NCBI GenBank assembly: GCA_018398805.1
Contig: JAGFBZ010000373.1
Span: 1,302,001 to 1,366,000 of the forward strand
Length of the DNA stretch: 64,000 nucleotides
Reading direction: 5' to 3'
Origin: Hirundichthys speculiger
Taxonomy: Eukaryota; Chordata; Actinopteri; Beloniformes; Exocoetidae
The position numbers and the translations under genes are program-made. Below the pieces are notes generated by a model. That model had not been told where the DNA came from. It worked only from the letters and a program-made list of their open reading frames with translations, and did not search any database. Below, piece by piece: positions 10,243-21,696 of the stretch (position 1 is the first letter of the stretch; each line of letters starts with the position of its first letter).

Positions 10243-13200
10243 ATGTGGAGAGTTCAAGGTTTTGTTGGACGGGGTAAGAGAAAAGATTCGCTCTATTATT
10301 GTATATTATTCCGTAACAGGTTACAATTAGTGTGGTTCCTGGACAGTGTGTAAAAATGAATCATAAAGGTACTGATTGAAGAGTTGGTTCACCATTCCCA
10401 TGTTTATTTTGGTCCCCTTGAACTCCTGATTTCCTGCAGCAGCCTGCTTTCATCTTTCTGTTTCAGTCTCAGAGGCTGTGGGACTCTGCTGTCATGCTGT
10501 TGTGCTTGTAAACCTGTCCCAATGTCAGCAAACTCACATTTTGTACATTTCTTGATTTCCTGTAATTAACCAGGAAGATTAGGAAAATACTTCTCGTATT
10601 TATTTAATTACAGAAAGTTCACTGAAAGACGTTTGGTGCTCAAAATTTGGCAGTTACACTTTTTCTGGTTTATTTTATGTTTTTGTGAGTGCATAAATAC
10701 ATATGTGAAAACAGAAAAGACGCACTAGAACAGAAAGTACTTACTGTCATGGTAATGTTATATTACAGTGAATAAAGGGGTGCATCTTTTGACGGATGCA
10801 TTAAAAACGGAGACGAAAAGACCCCAAATGTCTCCTAAGAGGTAAAACGTATAAAGGAGCAATAAACCTGCTGTTGGGGTACATTTATTCTGCTATACAG
10901 TGTAGTCACTTCCAAACATACATTTTAAGTTCTTGGTAAAGTTTTGAGAATAGACATTTAGTTGAGTTTACATGGAGTATTCACTTCAAGTAATAAATGA
11001 CCTCACAATATCAGTTATTAATCCTTTTCTCTCCATTGTTAGTAAATCATTGGGAATTGTGATTACAGAATTCCCCTTGAAGTTTTGGGAAAGCTTAACT
11101 GCCCATTATGTCATTCATATGTAACAGGACATTTATTTTTGTTGTCTCTCCCCACGTTTTCTCAGTTCTGCATCGTTACCATGGCAGCAACACTTTGCGT
11201 TTGCCCCAGAACCACCACGTGGAGGACGAGGTCATCAACAGCTCTGCTGCCCTCTCCACCTCTCGACACTCCTCCGAAAACAGGTTTGTTTGTTTTTTCA
11301 CTCATCCTTCCTTTCTTTTATCACAGTTTAAACCTCAACCAGGTATGACAAGAAAAACACAGAGTGTTGCATAAAAAGAATATGAAAGAAAAAGCCTTGA
11401 ACATCTCACTTTGATCTTCAAACTGCCAGCCGCATTATCAGATGATGAGGAGTTTAAATGGCACCCAAACCACAGTATCCTCCTCTCTGTCCTTTCCTGT
11501 TTCTTCGCCCACTCTGCATGTGTCTTCCTGCTTTCCTTTCAGTTGGTTGCATCATCCAGCCGTGTCTCCTTTCAGTGTCTATGAATAGCATTAGTCTAGG
11601 GAGCAGATTTTAAGGATTCCTGACACCCTCAAATAGTCCAATCAGAACGGAGACAGATGTATGGCTGTTTATTTTCTTTGTTCACTTTCGTTGCAGCTCT
11701 CAGAAGAAAGAGGATGGGGAGAGGAAAAGGAAACAGAGGACTTCTCAGTTTGGATACACTGAGCTTCCACATTACACAGCCCTGGATGCTGTGGGATGGG
11801 TATGCCTTCTGTTTTTGAATTTCCAAATGTAAATATGCACTCCAAAGATTTTTTTTTTTTTTTGTATGTCTTGTATTGGTTTCTGGATGTTGTCATTGAT
11901 AACAATTTGTGAACAACCTTCTGCATTAAAGATGTCGGGAGGCTTTACATTGAGAAAGCGTAGAAAGCGGAATTGGACACTCGACAAACGGTGCTTTGAC
12001 GTGCAAACACACAGCAACGAACTTAAAACCTCATAACAAAAATAAGAAGCATGGAAAAGCTTTTATGATGGTAAACGGTTGGGTAAATACGAACTCAGGT
12101 GAATAACAACACGTCATGAAGTACAGCACTACTGCTTTTATAGAAATCAAGAGTCTAAATTGCAGTCAAGTGCTGTTAAAACAAATCAAATGCACTTGAT
12201 CAACTGATCAACAAGTCCTACCATCCTGATAAAAGCTACCGCTTTAACAAAAAACATTATGGTGTGTGCTTATGCAGTGCTAAAGCCAAAATTCATCAGT
12301 AGTGATCATGCAGGAGTAATTATTTTGGCCATTTCCAAACAATTTGGAGTCCCTTATTTGACGGTAATAGATTATTCACAAGTGGAATATATTCAAGACA
12401 TTTTCCAGTCCTCTCAGGAGTGGATTTAAGAACAAATTCACCCCAAGACCTGACCGTGCTGTGCACACAGAACATATGTGCAAGGGAAAAAACTGCATCA
12501 CAGACTCTATAGGCCTCAGTTATCATTCTCAATGTTCAGATTCATGACACTAAAGTTCAAAAGACTGAACCAGGGAACACATAGCAGTATGACTTAGCTT
12601 TGAATAGTTGTCTGAATAAACCGTTAGACCTCTGGGTCAATGTCCTTTGGAGAGATGAGACCAAAGTAAATGTTTGCCCATGAAGCACAGCAAAATGTTT
12701 GGTGAAAAGCTAACACAGCATATCAGCACAATCACCTCATAGCAACAGTCAAACACAGTGGTGACGATTTGGGCTTGTTTGGACCTGGGCACCTTGCAGT
12801 CATTAAGTTGACTATGAACCCTTCTGTATACCGTAGATCACGTATATCACATTTGAGTCTTGGGTCATTCAGCAGGACACGGATGCTTAGTACACCAACA
12901 AATCTAGAACATAATGGCTGAAAAGGAAAACTGAAGAAATTCAAGATGTACCAGTGAAAGGAGAGTTTATACCGCAACTCCACTGAGATGCTGCGGCAAG
13001 AACTAAACAGAGCAGTACATGAATAAATGTCCACAAACCTTAATAAAATGAAGCAAGGAGAGACCAAAATTCCTTCACAACGATGTGAGAAACTGATATC
13101 ATAAAACAGGATCATACATCATTTTTAACACATAACACTGCCTTTGCATTTTTTGGCTTCGTTTTCGTTAAGTAAATGATAACCCAGTGTAATGTGTTGT

Positions 13201-16200
13201 TATTTAGCTGAGGTTGTATTTATTTCAATTTTTTTACAAAATTATTATGTTTTCAAATTATACCCTGTTATGAAATTCTTTTGAAATTCCAAGAGGCTCA
13301 TGTTTCTTTTCTTTTCGTATTATTTGAGAATGTCTTTATATTCTTTGGAAGATTCCTGAATGAGTAAAAATGAACCAGAAGGTATCCATGATAAGAGACA
13401 GTCATATACAAGAAAGAGGAACATCATTGCTTTATTTACAGTCTTCTTTAGCATAGGAGAAACCACATAGTCTTTAGGATACGATTAACCACGTTTACGT
13501 GAAGCTGCAGTGTTCAAATCAGATCACTTATACTAATTTGGATTAATCTAAATGAATATTGCCAATCAAGTGGGGTGAGCCTGTAAAGAACCATCCACAG
13601 ATGTGGCAGAATATGTGACTTTTTCTGATATTTTTCTTTCTCTTATTTATTGTTTAATAGCTAATCACATTCATAAAGTAATGTTTTTACTGATGAAGGG
13701 ATGTTAATAAGAAAATATAAGGTAAAATATCTAGTGACGTTTATGTTGTCCATGTTTGGAAATGCTGTAGCCCTGCTATGGGAGACCACCAGCCCGAACA
13801 AGTTTAAGTACAGCTAGATTATCGTTGTAGTGCCCTTGGCTTTATCTCAGTCCTGATCTTCTTTCCCATCTTTTCTTTATCTCGTGGTGCTGTCCATCAT
13901 GATCATGGAAATGGACTGAATGTTGTTTCATTTGTTTTTAGTTTTTTTGACTGTGCTCACTCTAATTCTGCAGATAGTTGACTCATTCTCTTTAGAGTTA
14001 CTTAGTTTCACTTGGTAACTTCTTTTATCGATACAGGAAGTCATCAGTGTGACATTAACAGTCAACTCTGTGACCCAGCTATTCGAACCAAAAGGTTATG
14101 ATGTGTGCTTTTCTCACTAAAATCTACTCTCCCATTGTCTTCCTGGCCTGCAGTGCATTTTAAAGTGACACACTCCAATGCAGGCCAGAAGAGATAAGAG
14201 CAGACTGAAGCTCGGACTGTGTGGCGCGCTCACGACTGTGTGGCGCGCCCAAGACTGTGTGGCGCGCCCATGACTGTGTGGCGCGCCCAAGACTGTGTGG
14301 CGCGCCCATGACTGTGTGGTGCCCACAACTGCACCTGTTTTTTCCTTTAGTGGAGGCAACCCCTAATGCAGTTAAGAGGAACAGGAGCCCTGCTTCTGAG
14401 GAAAGTTAAAAACATGGTTCTGATTGGCCTCTAAAAATTTGAGGCAACGTGAAACAACTTATATCAAATGAAATTACTAGCCCTAAACTTTGAGGTAAAA
14501 CAAATAACTAAGTATCCAATGAGATCGTCTGAGGTTACCTGGAGAGTATAGGACACTCCCCATGTTATAGCAATAGAAGATGCTATACGGATCAGTAGAA
14601 TCATTTTTTCTGCAGGAAAACTCGAGCCTTATTTAACTCTACTTCTGTATTGGAGAAAATAAAGGCTCTGCCTGCGCGTTCATTCAAAGACTCCAGTATT
14701 CTCTACAAAGACTCTTAGATAAGATTGTAAATTGTAAACTTTTGAAGCGATTGGACGAGTGCTGTGGTACCCCAGCCAACTGGCCTTATCTGCGCATCCT
14801 TCTCTGGACTTCCACCATGACAGTTATGACAGTTCACCCAAACGCTTTTGTAACTTGGTCACAGGTGCTGCACTGATCTTTTTCTATTTCCATTAGCTTT
14901 ATTTCTCTGTGCAAGTCGTATATCGTGTTTTGGAACATATGGCCTCCTTGGTGTGTGGTTTTGTTTGGAATAAATACCTCAGACCTTCAGTCATCTGTGG
15001 CAAATGTCTGTGCCACTGCTGGTTTACAGCCTGTCACTACCAGGATTGAGACATCCCAGATATTCTTCTGACCGAGAAGTTCATTTACGTTAGAGCTGGG
15101 CAAATCCATCGAAACATATAAACGAATGTCATCTTTCCCATGTCAGTTACTCCAGTTGTTCCATATTCAATAAATGGTCGTAAATAGTTTTTCTGTGCAT
15201 TTTCCTTCATTTCTTTTAAAATCACAAAATGTGTTCTTTTTAATTAGAAAAACATCCATATTTTAATAGTTGAGCATATTTGTAGCAAAAATCTTGTCAT
15301 TGATCTATGATTGCAAAAAAATAAAAAAATTAAAAACTAAAATAATCATTCATTAATTGTAATCAGGATAACATGTTCAATTGTGATTTTGATTTGAGGA
15401 GTTATTGCCATAATTTATGTTTGTTTCTGTGTCTTTTCTGAAATTTTGCATTACCATGAATGCAACGATTAGAGAGAGAAAAAATGTTTAAAAAATGAAA
15501 GAAAAAAACATCTCAGCATTTTTCCACAGGGTGCTGTGGCAGTTCTGCTCATGCAGATCTGCAGGAGGATCCACTCCAGGTTCTCTTCAGGCTCTGAACC
15601 CAGTCCAAACACTGGAACCTTGACTGCACACTCAACTCTGCAGAAACACGGCTACCGCATCCTGCTGGGATCTGTGAGTCCATTTGGCACCATTGTAACA
15701 TTTTATGCTTTGATTTTTACCTGATGAAATCCATTTCCAAAAGTGTTTTACAAAATAGAAATTTAACAATTGTGCAATTTGTGGTGTCTTTAGTATCTCA
15801 ACGCGATGTCCTTCCCCGAGGACGAAGCACGTTATGTCTGAAGGGCGTGTCGGAGAGTCAGAGTCTAAATCAGTCCTCAGTTCAGAGCAGCAGCAGCAGC
15901 AGCAGCAGCAACAATCCTTCTAACAGCAGTGAGCAGCACCAGCTGACTGCTGACAGTGCCACCTCTGACCACCAGGGGGACCTCTTGATCCAGGATTCAC
16001 TTGGATCACTTACATCTGGTTAGTTCTATAACTGTCATAGTGGACAGGAATTCAGGATTTGCTAGAATGTTAAAAATGATATATTTATGTTTTGTGGCTC
16101 ACAGAAGAGTCACTTCTATCCACAGCCAGTCCTCTGCAGGATGATGCCAGCCAAGACAATCCTGAGGAGAGAGGTGCAGAGGTAAAAGTTTTTTTCTGTT

Positions 16201-19200
16201 TTCTGTGACTTTTTTTTTTTTTTTTTTAATGCACCAGTTTTTATTTGTCCTTGTAAAGAACTGACTGACTGTTCATGAAATTTTAAATATTATGCTTCTA
16301 TCTCCTTTTTTGTCTCTAGGACCTGCTGTCTGACGAAGAACAGCTTGGAGCAGCAGCACTTAACCTCAGACATGTGGGAGACGCCAACGTTCCTGTTATC
16401 CTCAACATCATTGGTAATGAGTTACTGACAAAACCATGTCCAGAAATTACACATCAAATAAGTGTTTTATATATGGATGTATGGATGGCGTTATATATTT
16501 CCCTTGTTTATTCAACAGGACTAGAAAGTGCAAAGTGTAAGAACTACGAAGAAGCTTTTTGCTGCTTTCACGCTGCAGCTCAGCAGGGTTACAGTAAGGC
16601 ACAGTTTAACACAGGCGTGTGCTACGAGAAAGGCAAAGGAGTCAGCAAGGACAAGAAGAAGGTGAGACAGTCTTTGCATCGTTTTTGATTCTTGCTGACT
16701 TTGACAGACTTGAAGGTTAACACTATGTTGCCAGTATCTCCGGAGCTCAGTATTAAAAAAAAAAAAAAACGCTCCTGTCAAGTCTGATACATGATAGCTC
16801 CCTAACTTGAGTGGGATCACAAAAACAGCTTGTTTTGTAGATAAACTGAGCAGCTGTTTTTTGTTTTGTTTGTTTTTTTTGTTTAGTTTTTAAAAAAAAA
16901 AAGCAAGTTTACACCTGTATTATTTCCATAGATTAAATTAAATCAAAGTAGTCTAGTATGAAAACACAAGTGTGATTATTTGAGACATTAAGAAACAGTT
17001 GCACAATTATTTTCAGTGAGGAACACTTTTTGAGAGATTATATTTTTTCATATTTATTGTTTCAGCCATATTGGGATTATATTGAGAATACTGTACGGAG
17101 GAAAAAAAGCAACTGTGTTGCCTAGAGAGTGGAAAAAAAGCTTTCTCTGGTGCTGGTGCATACATAAATTAACTGCCAGGGGGAGATGATCATATACATT
17201 ACATCCTCTGGAGATGAAAAAAAAAACACATGGATAATACAGTTGGCATTTTCATCGCCATAAATATTGTGTACAGGTTGTACACATCCCAACCTTGCAG
17301 GATACAGAGACCACAGTTTTTCTGTGTCAGTTGAGCTTTCCTGCCGAAGATATATATAGTTAACTAACTATATTGTCAAACACAGCTGTGCGTCGCACTC
17401 TGTTAGAGTTTCATATGGGATATTGAAGGGAGAACCGTGTGAGATTGATAGTCAGTATCCATTTCCAACATGAAGTTTCTTACATATGAACTCTGGGACC
17501 AGTGTGCTCAGATACCAGGGGATCAACATTGACACATGGCTGATATATACAGCTGTTCTCTGTTCTCCTCTGGTTCTCCTGACACCACAGTTTAATTTCT
17601 CCACGTGGTTGAAGTGCTAACTCCTCCCCCTTAAACTGGCTGACTGTGAACAGAGGTGTTGAGAGGTTGATGGAGATTCTTTAATGTCTCTGTGATATTT
17701 GACAAAAGAATGTCACAGACATTCTATTGAAACCTTAGATAATCACATTGTCTTTTTAATAAAAGGTCATAATGTCAACTTTAAATGTTAAACTTTGTCA
17801 CCAGATGTCTTCCAGATCCTGCACGCTGCTCATTTGAAAAAATGTTGTTGGTACAGTGTATACAGTATGAATTCCTGAGTATACGAGATATTTTCTGTTT
17901 TATTTCCTTTTTTCTTTATTTATATCCCCCCCCCCCTTCCCTCTGTCTTCCTTTCCAGGCTGTGTATTATTACAGGCAGGCAGCAGTTGGTGGCCACAGA
18001 CAAGCTCAGTATCGCTATGCTAAGCTGGTCCTGACCAGCAGGGGGCACCAGAGTGCAGAAGGACTTGAACACAGCCATTAACTTACTGGAAGAAGCTGCT
18101 GCTGCCGGACTCACCAAGGTACATACCATGACCATGCTTAGAAACCTTTAAGCCTTTCAGAGAATGAATACTTAGTAATATTGGATAAAACAGTTTCACA
18201 CTTTTACTCTTTTGACATTTTGAGATGTACATTTATCCTTAAAAAAAAAACAACTTTAAAGGATCCCTTATTTTTTAAAAACAAAATGGTAATATTAAAT
18301 ATTTCTTAACCCAGCAATAGATCAGGTAAATCTATCTGTTCAGAGTTCATATTAGATTTCATATGAGAAAAATGTAAAGAAATGTACAAATCATATAAAC
18401 TGAGTCAGAAATATTAGAAAGTGACACTGAAATTTATCTGATATTGATTTATAGACTGATATGAGCTGATAGACTGATAGAAACAACTGTCTATCTCACA
18501 TTTATTGTGCCAATTTAATATTTAAGAGCAATGCGCTATTACAAGTGTAAGGACTTTTTTTTTAATTTTTTTATTACAGTTGAATTGGTTAAAACCAGTT
18601 CACCTGGTTTGCTCAATAAGTCATTGTCATGACTCATTGTCATTCAAAGACGGTTATTGCTGTTGGCATGTGTGTGAGAAATCCAGTGCTATGAAATTAT
18701 TTGGGTGTCTCCGGATTGAATTTCTCTCCTTCAGGCTCAGATCTGCTTGGCTTCTGTCTACTCTCGGGATCCAGTGAAATATAGCTGCAAGTTTATCCAG
18801 TATCTGAAGATGGCAGCAGAGAGCAGAGTGAGTGATCTTCTAGATCAGTGGTGTGAAACTGGTACGCGAGCGCTCTCTGGTGGTATGTGGGGAAACGTCA
18901 GGACTTTCCACATTTTCACTTTTTTTTTTCTTTTTATTAAAGCGGAAACATACAATGCATTATAAATATGTTTCAAACGAAATTCAGGTAACAATAAATA
19001 ACTACAATAAGGAATGAACATCTCTCCTGTGAATTTAAAGCTAATTGAGAAGGCATATATGGCTCTATTTTAAAATGAGTCATCATGGTAGTACTTAGAG
19101 AGCTGAACAGTTTCTCAGATGGTACGCCGTTTTAAAAGTTTGAGAACCACTGTTCTAGATCAGTGGTCCCAAACCTGTTTTGTGCCACGGACCGGTTTAA

Positions 19201-20441
19201 TATCGGAATATTTTCAGAAAGACACTTTCTGAAGATGTTTGTTTTTTACTTATTTTGCCAGCTTGGGGGTTTAAACGTATCACGTGACCAAGACATGGGT
19301 CTGACAGTCTCGTCATGTGTCAAGAGTAAGTCATAGATGGATGTAATGGAGAGAATCCGGACATTTTTCAAAATAAAACATAATTTAGACAATAATAATA
19401 AATCAAACAGTAATAAAAGGAAGTTATTTAATTTTTTTCTTTGCGGCCTGGTACCAAGTGACCCACGGACCGGTACCAGGCCGGGGACCAGGGTTTGGGA
19501 ACCACTGTTCTAGATGCTTTCAGACTTACTTGAACTGTTGTTTTTGGTGTTGTTGTGTTTTTTAATCAGCAGCTGTCCCCCCCCCCTCCCCCCTCCCAGT
19601 GCAACATCTCAACCATGCTGTTAAATAAGTTCACCCCTACCATCCACCTTCTGCTTTTTAATCATTAAAACAGCTCCACTTATACATTTGTGCTATAGTC
19701 TGCTTCAGTTGAGTTTTTATTTTTGTTTGTTCGATTTTTGTTTTGTTCATTTTTTCCAGCATCCACATTATAAATCATTTTGCACAATGTCTTGATGTTG
19801 ACTCACACAGAGTTATGATAATCTGATTATGATTGATATTCCTTGTGTCAGTTTGTTTTTAATGATATTTATTTACCTGTTACATATGCAAAGTCAAGTC
19901 CTTGAAGATTTAAGTACTTATACTGTTCATTTTTGTGCTCAGGATGACACTGCGCTGCTGTTCTTGGGTCAGTGTTATGAGAGCGGCTTTGGGGTTCAGC
20001 GAAACTTGAAGACAGCGTTAGAATATTACAGAAAAGCCGTTCAAGCAGGCAACAAGCAAGCTAGGAACTTATTGACATCCTTCAATGAAACACAGATTAA
20101 AGGTACAAACAGGGACATTTTTGTACATTTATAAGCGACGACACTGTATGCGATAGACTTTTAACGAGCAGCGATACTGTCTGATTTCTGTTCCGTATCT
20201 CTCTCCAGCAGAAGACCCTGTGATGCGCTCCATCCGTTCAGCACCTTGCTTTTCTTTGGTTGACAGTCGGCTCCAGTCACCACTCTCCTCTCTGACCAGT
20301 TCTGCCACTCTTCCTCTCCTCCCTCACTCCTGGAGCACTGGAAACCTGTGTGCACCCCTGTCATTGTTTAACACACCTCTTCACCTCCTCCCTTCAAGCT
20401 CAGAGAGGGGAGCCTGCCAGTGGACTGTAGGGATAGGTTAG
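10243..20441 (+). CDS. dele1: DELE1, mitochondrial stress-signalling SEL1-repeat protein (12 coding exons)
   Basis: Exons: 10243-10273, 11166-11283, 11697-11799, 15530-15673, 15794-16018, 16105-16181, 16320-16413, 16519-16661, 17959-18118, 18735-18827, 19943-20102, 20209-20441. The start MWRVQGFVGR matches human MWRLPGLLGR; SEL1 repeats follow (AAAQQGYSKAQFNTGVCYEKGKGV; FLGQCYESGFGVQRN; ALEYYRKAVQAGNKQAR), and a Ser-rich tail ends with HSWSTGNL, as in human HASSTGNL. Human DELE1 is imported into mitochondria; on stress OMA1 cleaves it and the C-terminal SEL1 part activates HRI (EIF2AK1) in the cytosol. Allowing one base more in exon 4 and one fewer in exon 9, the exons total 1581 nt (526 residues; human 515). 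Those two G-run irregularities otherwise break the frame, so assembly error is likelier than loss of function. Confidence 0.88.
12340..13130 (+). pseudogene. degenerate Tc1/mariner-type transposase in dele1 intron 3
   Basis: Discontinuous matches to fish Tc1-like elements run along this stretch: CTCAGGAGTGGA and CACCCCAAGACCTGACCGTGC early, then a frame giving WVNVLWRDETKV around 12620-12670, then TTTGGGCTTGTTTGG, and finally AAAATTCCTTCACAACGATG near 13067-13085. Many stops and frameshifts make it a dead copy. A second fragment of the same family lies at about 48300-48535. Confidence 0.7.
14215..14328. repeat. 19-bp minisatellite, six units, GGCGCGCC-containing
   Basis: Unit GACTGTGTGGCGCGCCCAW in tandem at 14215, 14234, 14253, 14272, 14291 and 14310. 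The last base alternates A/T over units 2-5, giving a 38-bp higher-order period. The outer units are diverged (GCTCAC; GTGCCCACAA). Its CpG richness stands out in AT-rich dele1 intron 3. Confidence 0.9.
15530..15673 (+). CDS. dele1: dele1 exon 4 (hydrophobic segment; frame irregularity at its end)
   Basis: It follows exon 3 (ending ALDAVGW) in phase 0 and encodes GAVAVLLMQICRRI, matching the human WGTLAVLALQLARQI hydrophobic stretch. It is 144 nt, so splicing at T|GTGAGT leaves phase 0, but exon 5 must be entered in phase 1 (TA|TCT CAA CGC GAT). One more base near the GGG at 15667-15669 would give the needed phase; as written, exon 5 stops at 15839-15841. Confidence 0.75.
15794..16018 (+). 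CDS. dele1: dele1 exon 5 (SQRDVLPRGR and poly-Ser)
   Basis: The open frame encodes SQRDVLPRGRSTLC, then a Ser run from about eight AGC codons near 15885-15909, then a Gln/Ser/Asp-rich linker. It ends in phase 1 (TCT G|GTTAGT) and joins exon 6 (16105-16181) exactly. The AGC run is a likely length polymorphism. Confidence 0.75.
16662..17958 (+). other. dele1 intron 8
   Basis: A 1.3-kb intron with several A and T homopolymers. No repeat or gene that I recognise. It ends in a C-rich polypyrimidine tract (17926-17958). Confidence 0.7.
17959..18118 (+). CDS. dele1: dele1 exon 9 (SEL1 repeat with one surplus G)
   Basis: The exon begins AVYYYRQAAVGGHRQAQYRYAK, a good SEL1 repeat. After the GGGGG at 18041-18045 that frame meets TAA at 18079-18081. 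Read with four G, it continues KDLNTAINLLEEAAAAGLTK and meets the AAG|GTACAT donor in phase 0, as exon 10 (AQICLASVY) needs. The exon is 160 nt; 159 fits its neighbours. Confidence 0.8.
18846..19152. mobile_element. non-autonomous hAT element A (307 bp)
   Basis: Left end CAGTGGTGTGAAACTGG, right end AGTTTGAGAACCACTG: hAT (Charlie-like) terminal inverted repeats. It is flanked by TTCTAGAT at 18838-18845 and 19153-19160, an 8-bp target duplication as hAT transposases make. It lies just inside dele1 intron 10; the left duplication begins 10 bases after the exon 10 donor G. Confidence 0.85.
19161..19507. mobile_element. non-autonomous hAT element B (347 bp)
   Basis: Left end CAGTGGTCCCAAACC, right end GGTTTGGGAACCACTG. 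The subterminal CCACGGACCGGT word occurs near both ends. The flanks are TTCTAGAT at 19153-19160 and 19508-19515. The left duplication is the same copy that ends element A, so A and B are arranged head to tail with three identical 8-mers. Confidence 0.85.
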
Positions 20442-20791
20442 ACAATGACAGCCAGCACCAGCCATACTGACGAATGTATTTCATAAGTGAGTGTACTTTT
20501 GCTAAAGAGAAATGGGAAGTTTGTTAACTTTGTATATTTTTGTGAGTTCTAGATAACTCTAATGACCTGTATGCTTGGTACATTTATGTGAATGTAGAAC
20601 AGATGTATGTATTTTGTTGCTGTTTGGTTTTTTTTTATGTCTGAAAGAGATGTTAAGAGCAAAGGTTAATGGTATTACGTGTAGAATAAGAGAGGAAGCT
20701 TTCTTTCATTTATTTTTTTAAATAAATATATTCTTTTTATAAGGTGCCTTTGGTTGGGGCTCTCTCCTTCCTTACATGTATGAGGAATAAA
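20442..20791 (+). terminator. dele1 3'UTR with polyadenylation signals
   Basis: After the TAG at 20439-20441 there are AATAAA signals at 20721-20726 and 20786-20791. Which one is used cannot be told. Confidence 0.6.
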
Positions 20792-21040
20792 TCACGTCAA
20801 AAAGATCTGTTTTGTTATCTACCATACTTAACCGTAGGTTAGCTCTGCTTTACATTGGTGTCCTTTAACCTAAAAGCTGACAGTTTTGTTTTTATGTTAA
20901 AAGTCTCAGTGTTACCTTTCAATTTTTGCATATATTTTCATCTAACCTGTTGAGCAGACATGGTAAAGTGAATTATGATGGATTGTTAAGAGTGTTAGGC
21001 ACACATTCTGAAATAAAAATTTTAAAAGTAATAAGTTGTC

Positions 21041-21178
21041 ATCCATCCATCCATTATCTATGCCTGCTGAATCCTCTGCAGGGTCACGGGGATCTGCTGG
21101 AGCTTTAACCCAGCTCTCCTGGGTGCTAAAGGCAGGGGTCCACCCTGGACAGGTCTCGAGTCCATCGCAGGGCCACAA
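21041..21178 (-). repeat. LINE 3' end with ATCC tail
   Basis: It opens with (ATCC)n and carries GCAGGGTCACGGGGATCTGC, CTGGAGC and CACCCTGGACAGG, the teleost L2/Maui-type 3' end read in reverse. A second copy lies at 44955-45087 in the same orientation. Confidence 0.65.
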
Positions 21179-21289
21179 TAAGTTTTCATTCCTTTCTAAA
21201 CAAACTTGAAGAGTTAAATTAATTAAATTTAATATAGCAGTGTTCTAATTTGCCTGTATTGGCAATATCTCGGACAAAGTAGTGCCAAC

Positions 21290-21696
21290 CTGCGCTGGAC
21301 CTGATAGAGATCGGGGCAGTCACGCGTATTCGGGCTACTTCATGACGTCACAACCCGATGATGTGTGATTTCATTACCTGAGTTGCAAAATAACGCCGGT
21401 AGATTTATTGTGGCTGCGTCCTCTCCGTGCAGCGAGCGTCCTGCGTCCTCGGCTCTGATTGGCCGGCGGGGTCGGAGCTCCACAGCGCCGCACCGCTCCG
21501 GGATCCTCTGGCGCAGAGAGAAAGCGTTGCCTCGGCCGCCAGCAGCGAGCACCGAGCCGACGCTGGGCGGGCGGAAGATGGTGTGATGAGATCAGATACG
21601 GGCGGTCTGGCACTTAAAAGCGACACTTGACGTCGGCCCTGATCACCGTTGTGTCCTGCCGTCGTGGGAAGGGAGGCGCAGAAGCGGAGCGAAGCG
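21290..21696 (+). promoter_or_regulatory. GC-rich promoter and non-coding first exon of apbb2
   Basis: The only strongly CpG-rich block in the window. It has a palindromic CRE/bZIP site TGACGTCA at 21343-21350 and an inverted CCAAT box (ATTGG) at 21458-21462. A donor GAAGCG|GTGAGTG at 21696/21697 ends a likely 5'UTR exon. The next exon on this strand is the apbb2 ATG exon at 24079, which supports assignment to apbb2. Start site not determined. Confidence 0.6.

Larger units (their letters stand above)
11800..15529 (+). other. dele1 intron 3
   Basis: An intron of 3.7 kb. It contains the Tc1 relic and the 19-bp minisatellite; the rest is AT-rich. A stretch around 15090-15400 with AGAGCTGGGCAAA and AATTGTGATTTTGA may be a decayed hAT element. 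Confidence 0.7.

Noticed and set aside
14117..14409. Open frames on both strands through the 19-bp minisatellite
   Set aside because: A 19-bp unit without stops gives periodic translations. This is repeat sequence inside a dele1 intron.
15090..15420. Decayed hAT element (AGAGCTGGGCAAA ... AATTGTGATTTTGA)
   Set aside because: End words resemble the 30094 element, but I found no matching right end or target duplication.
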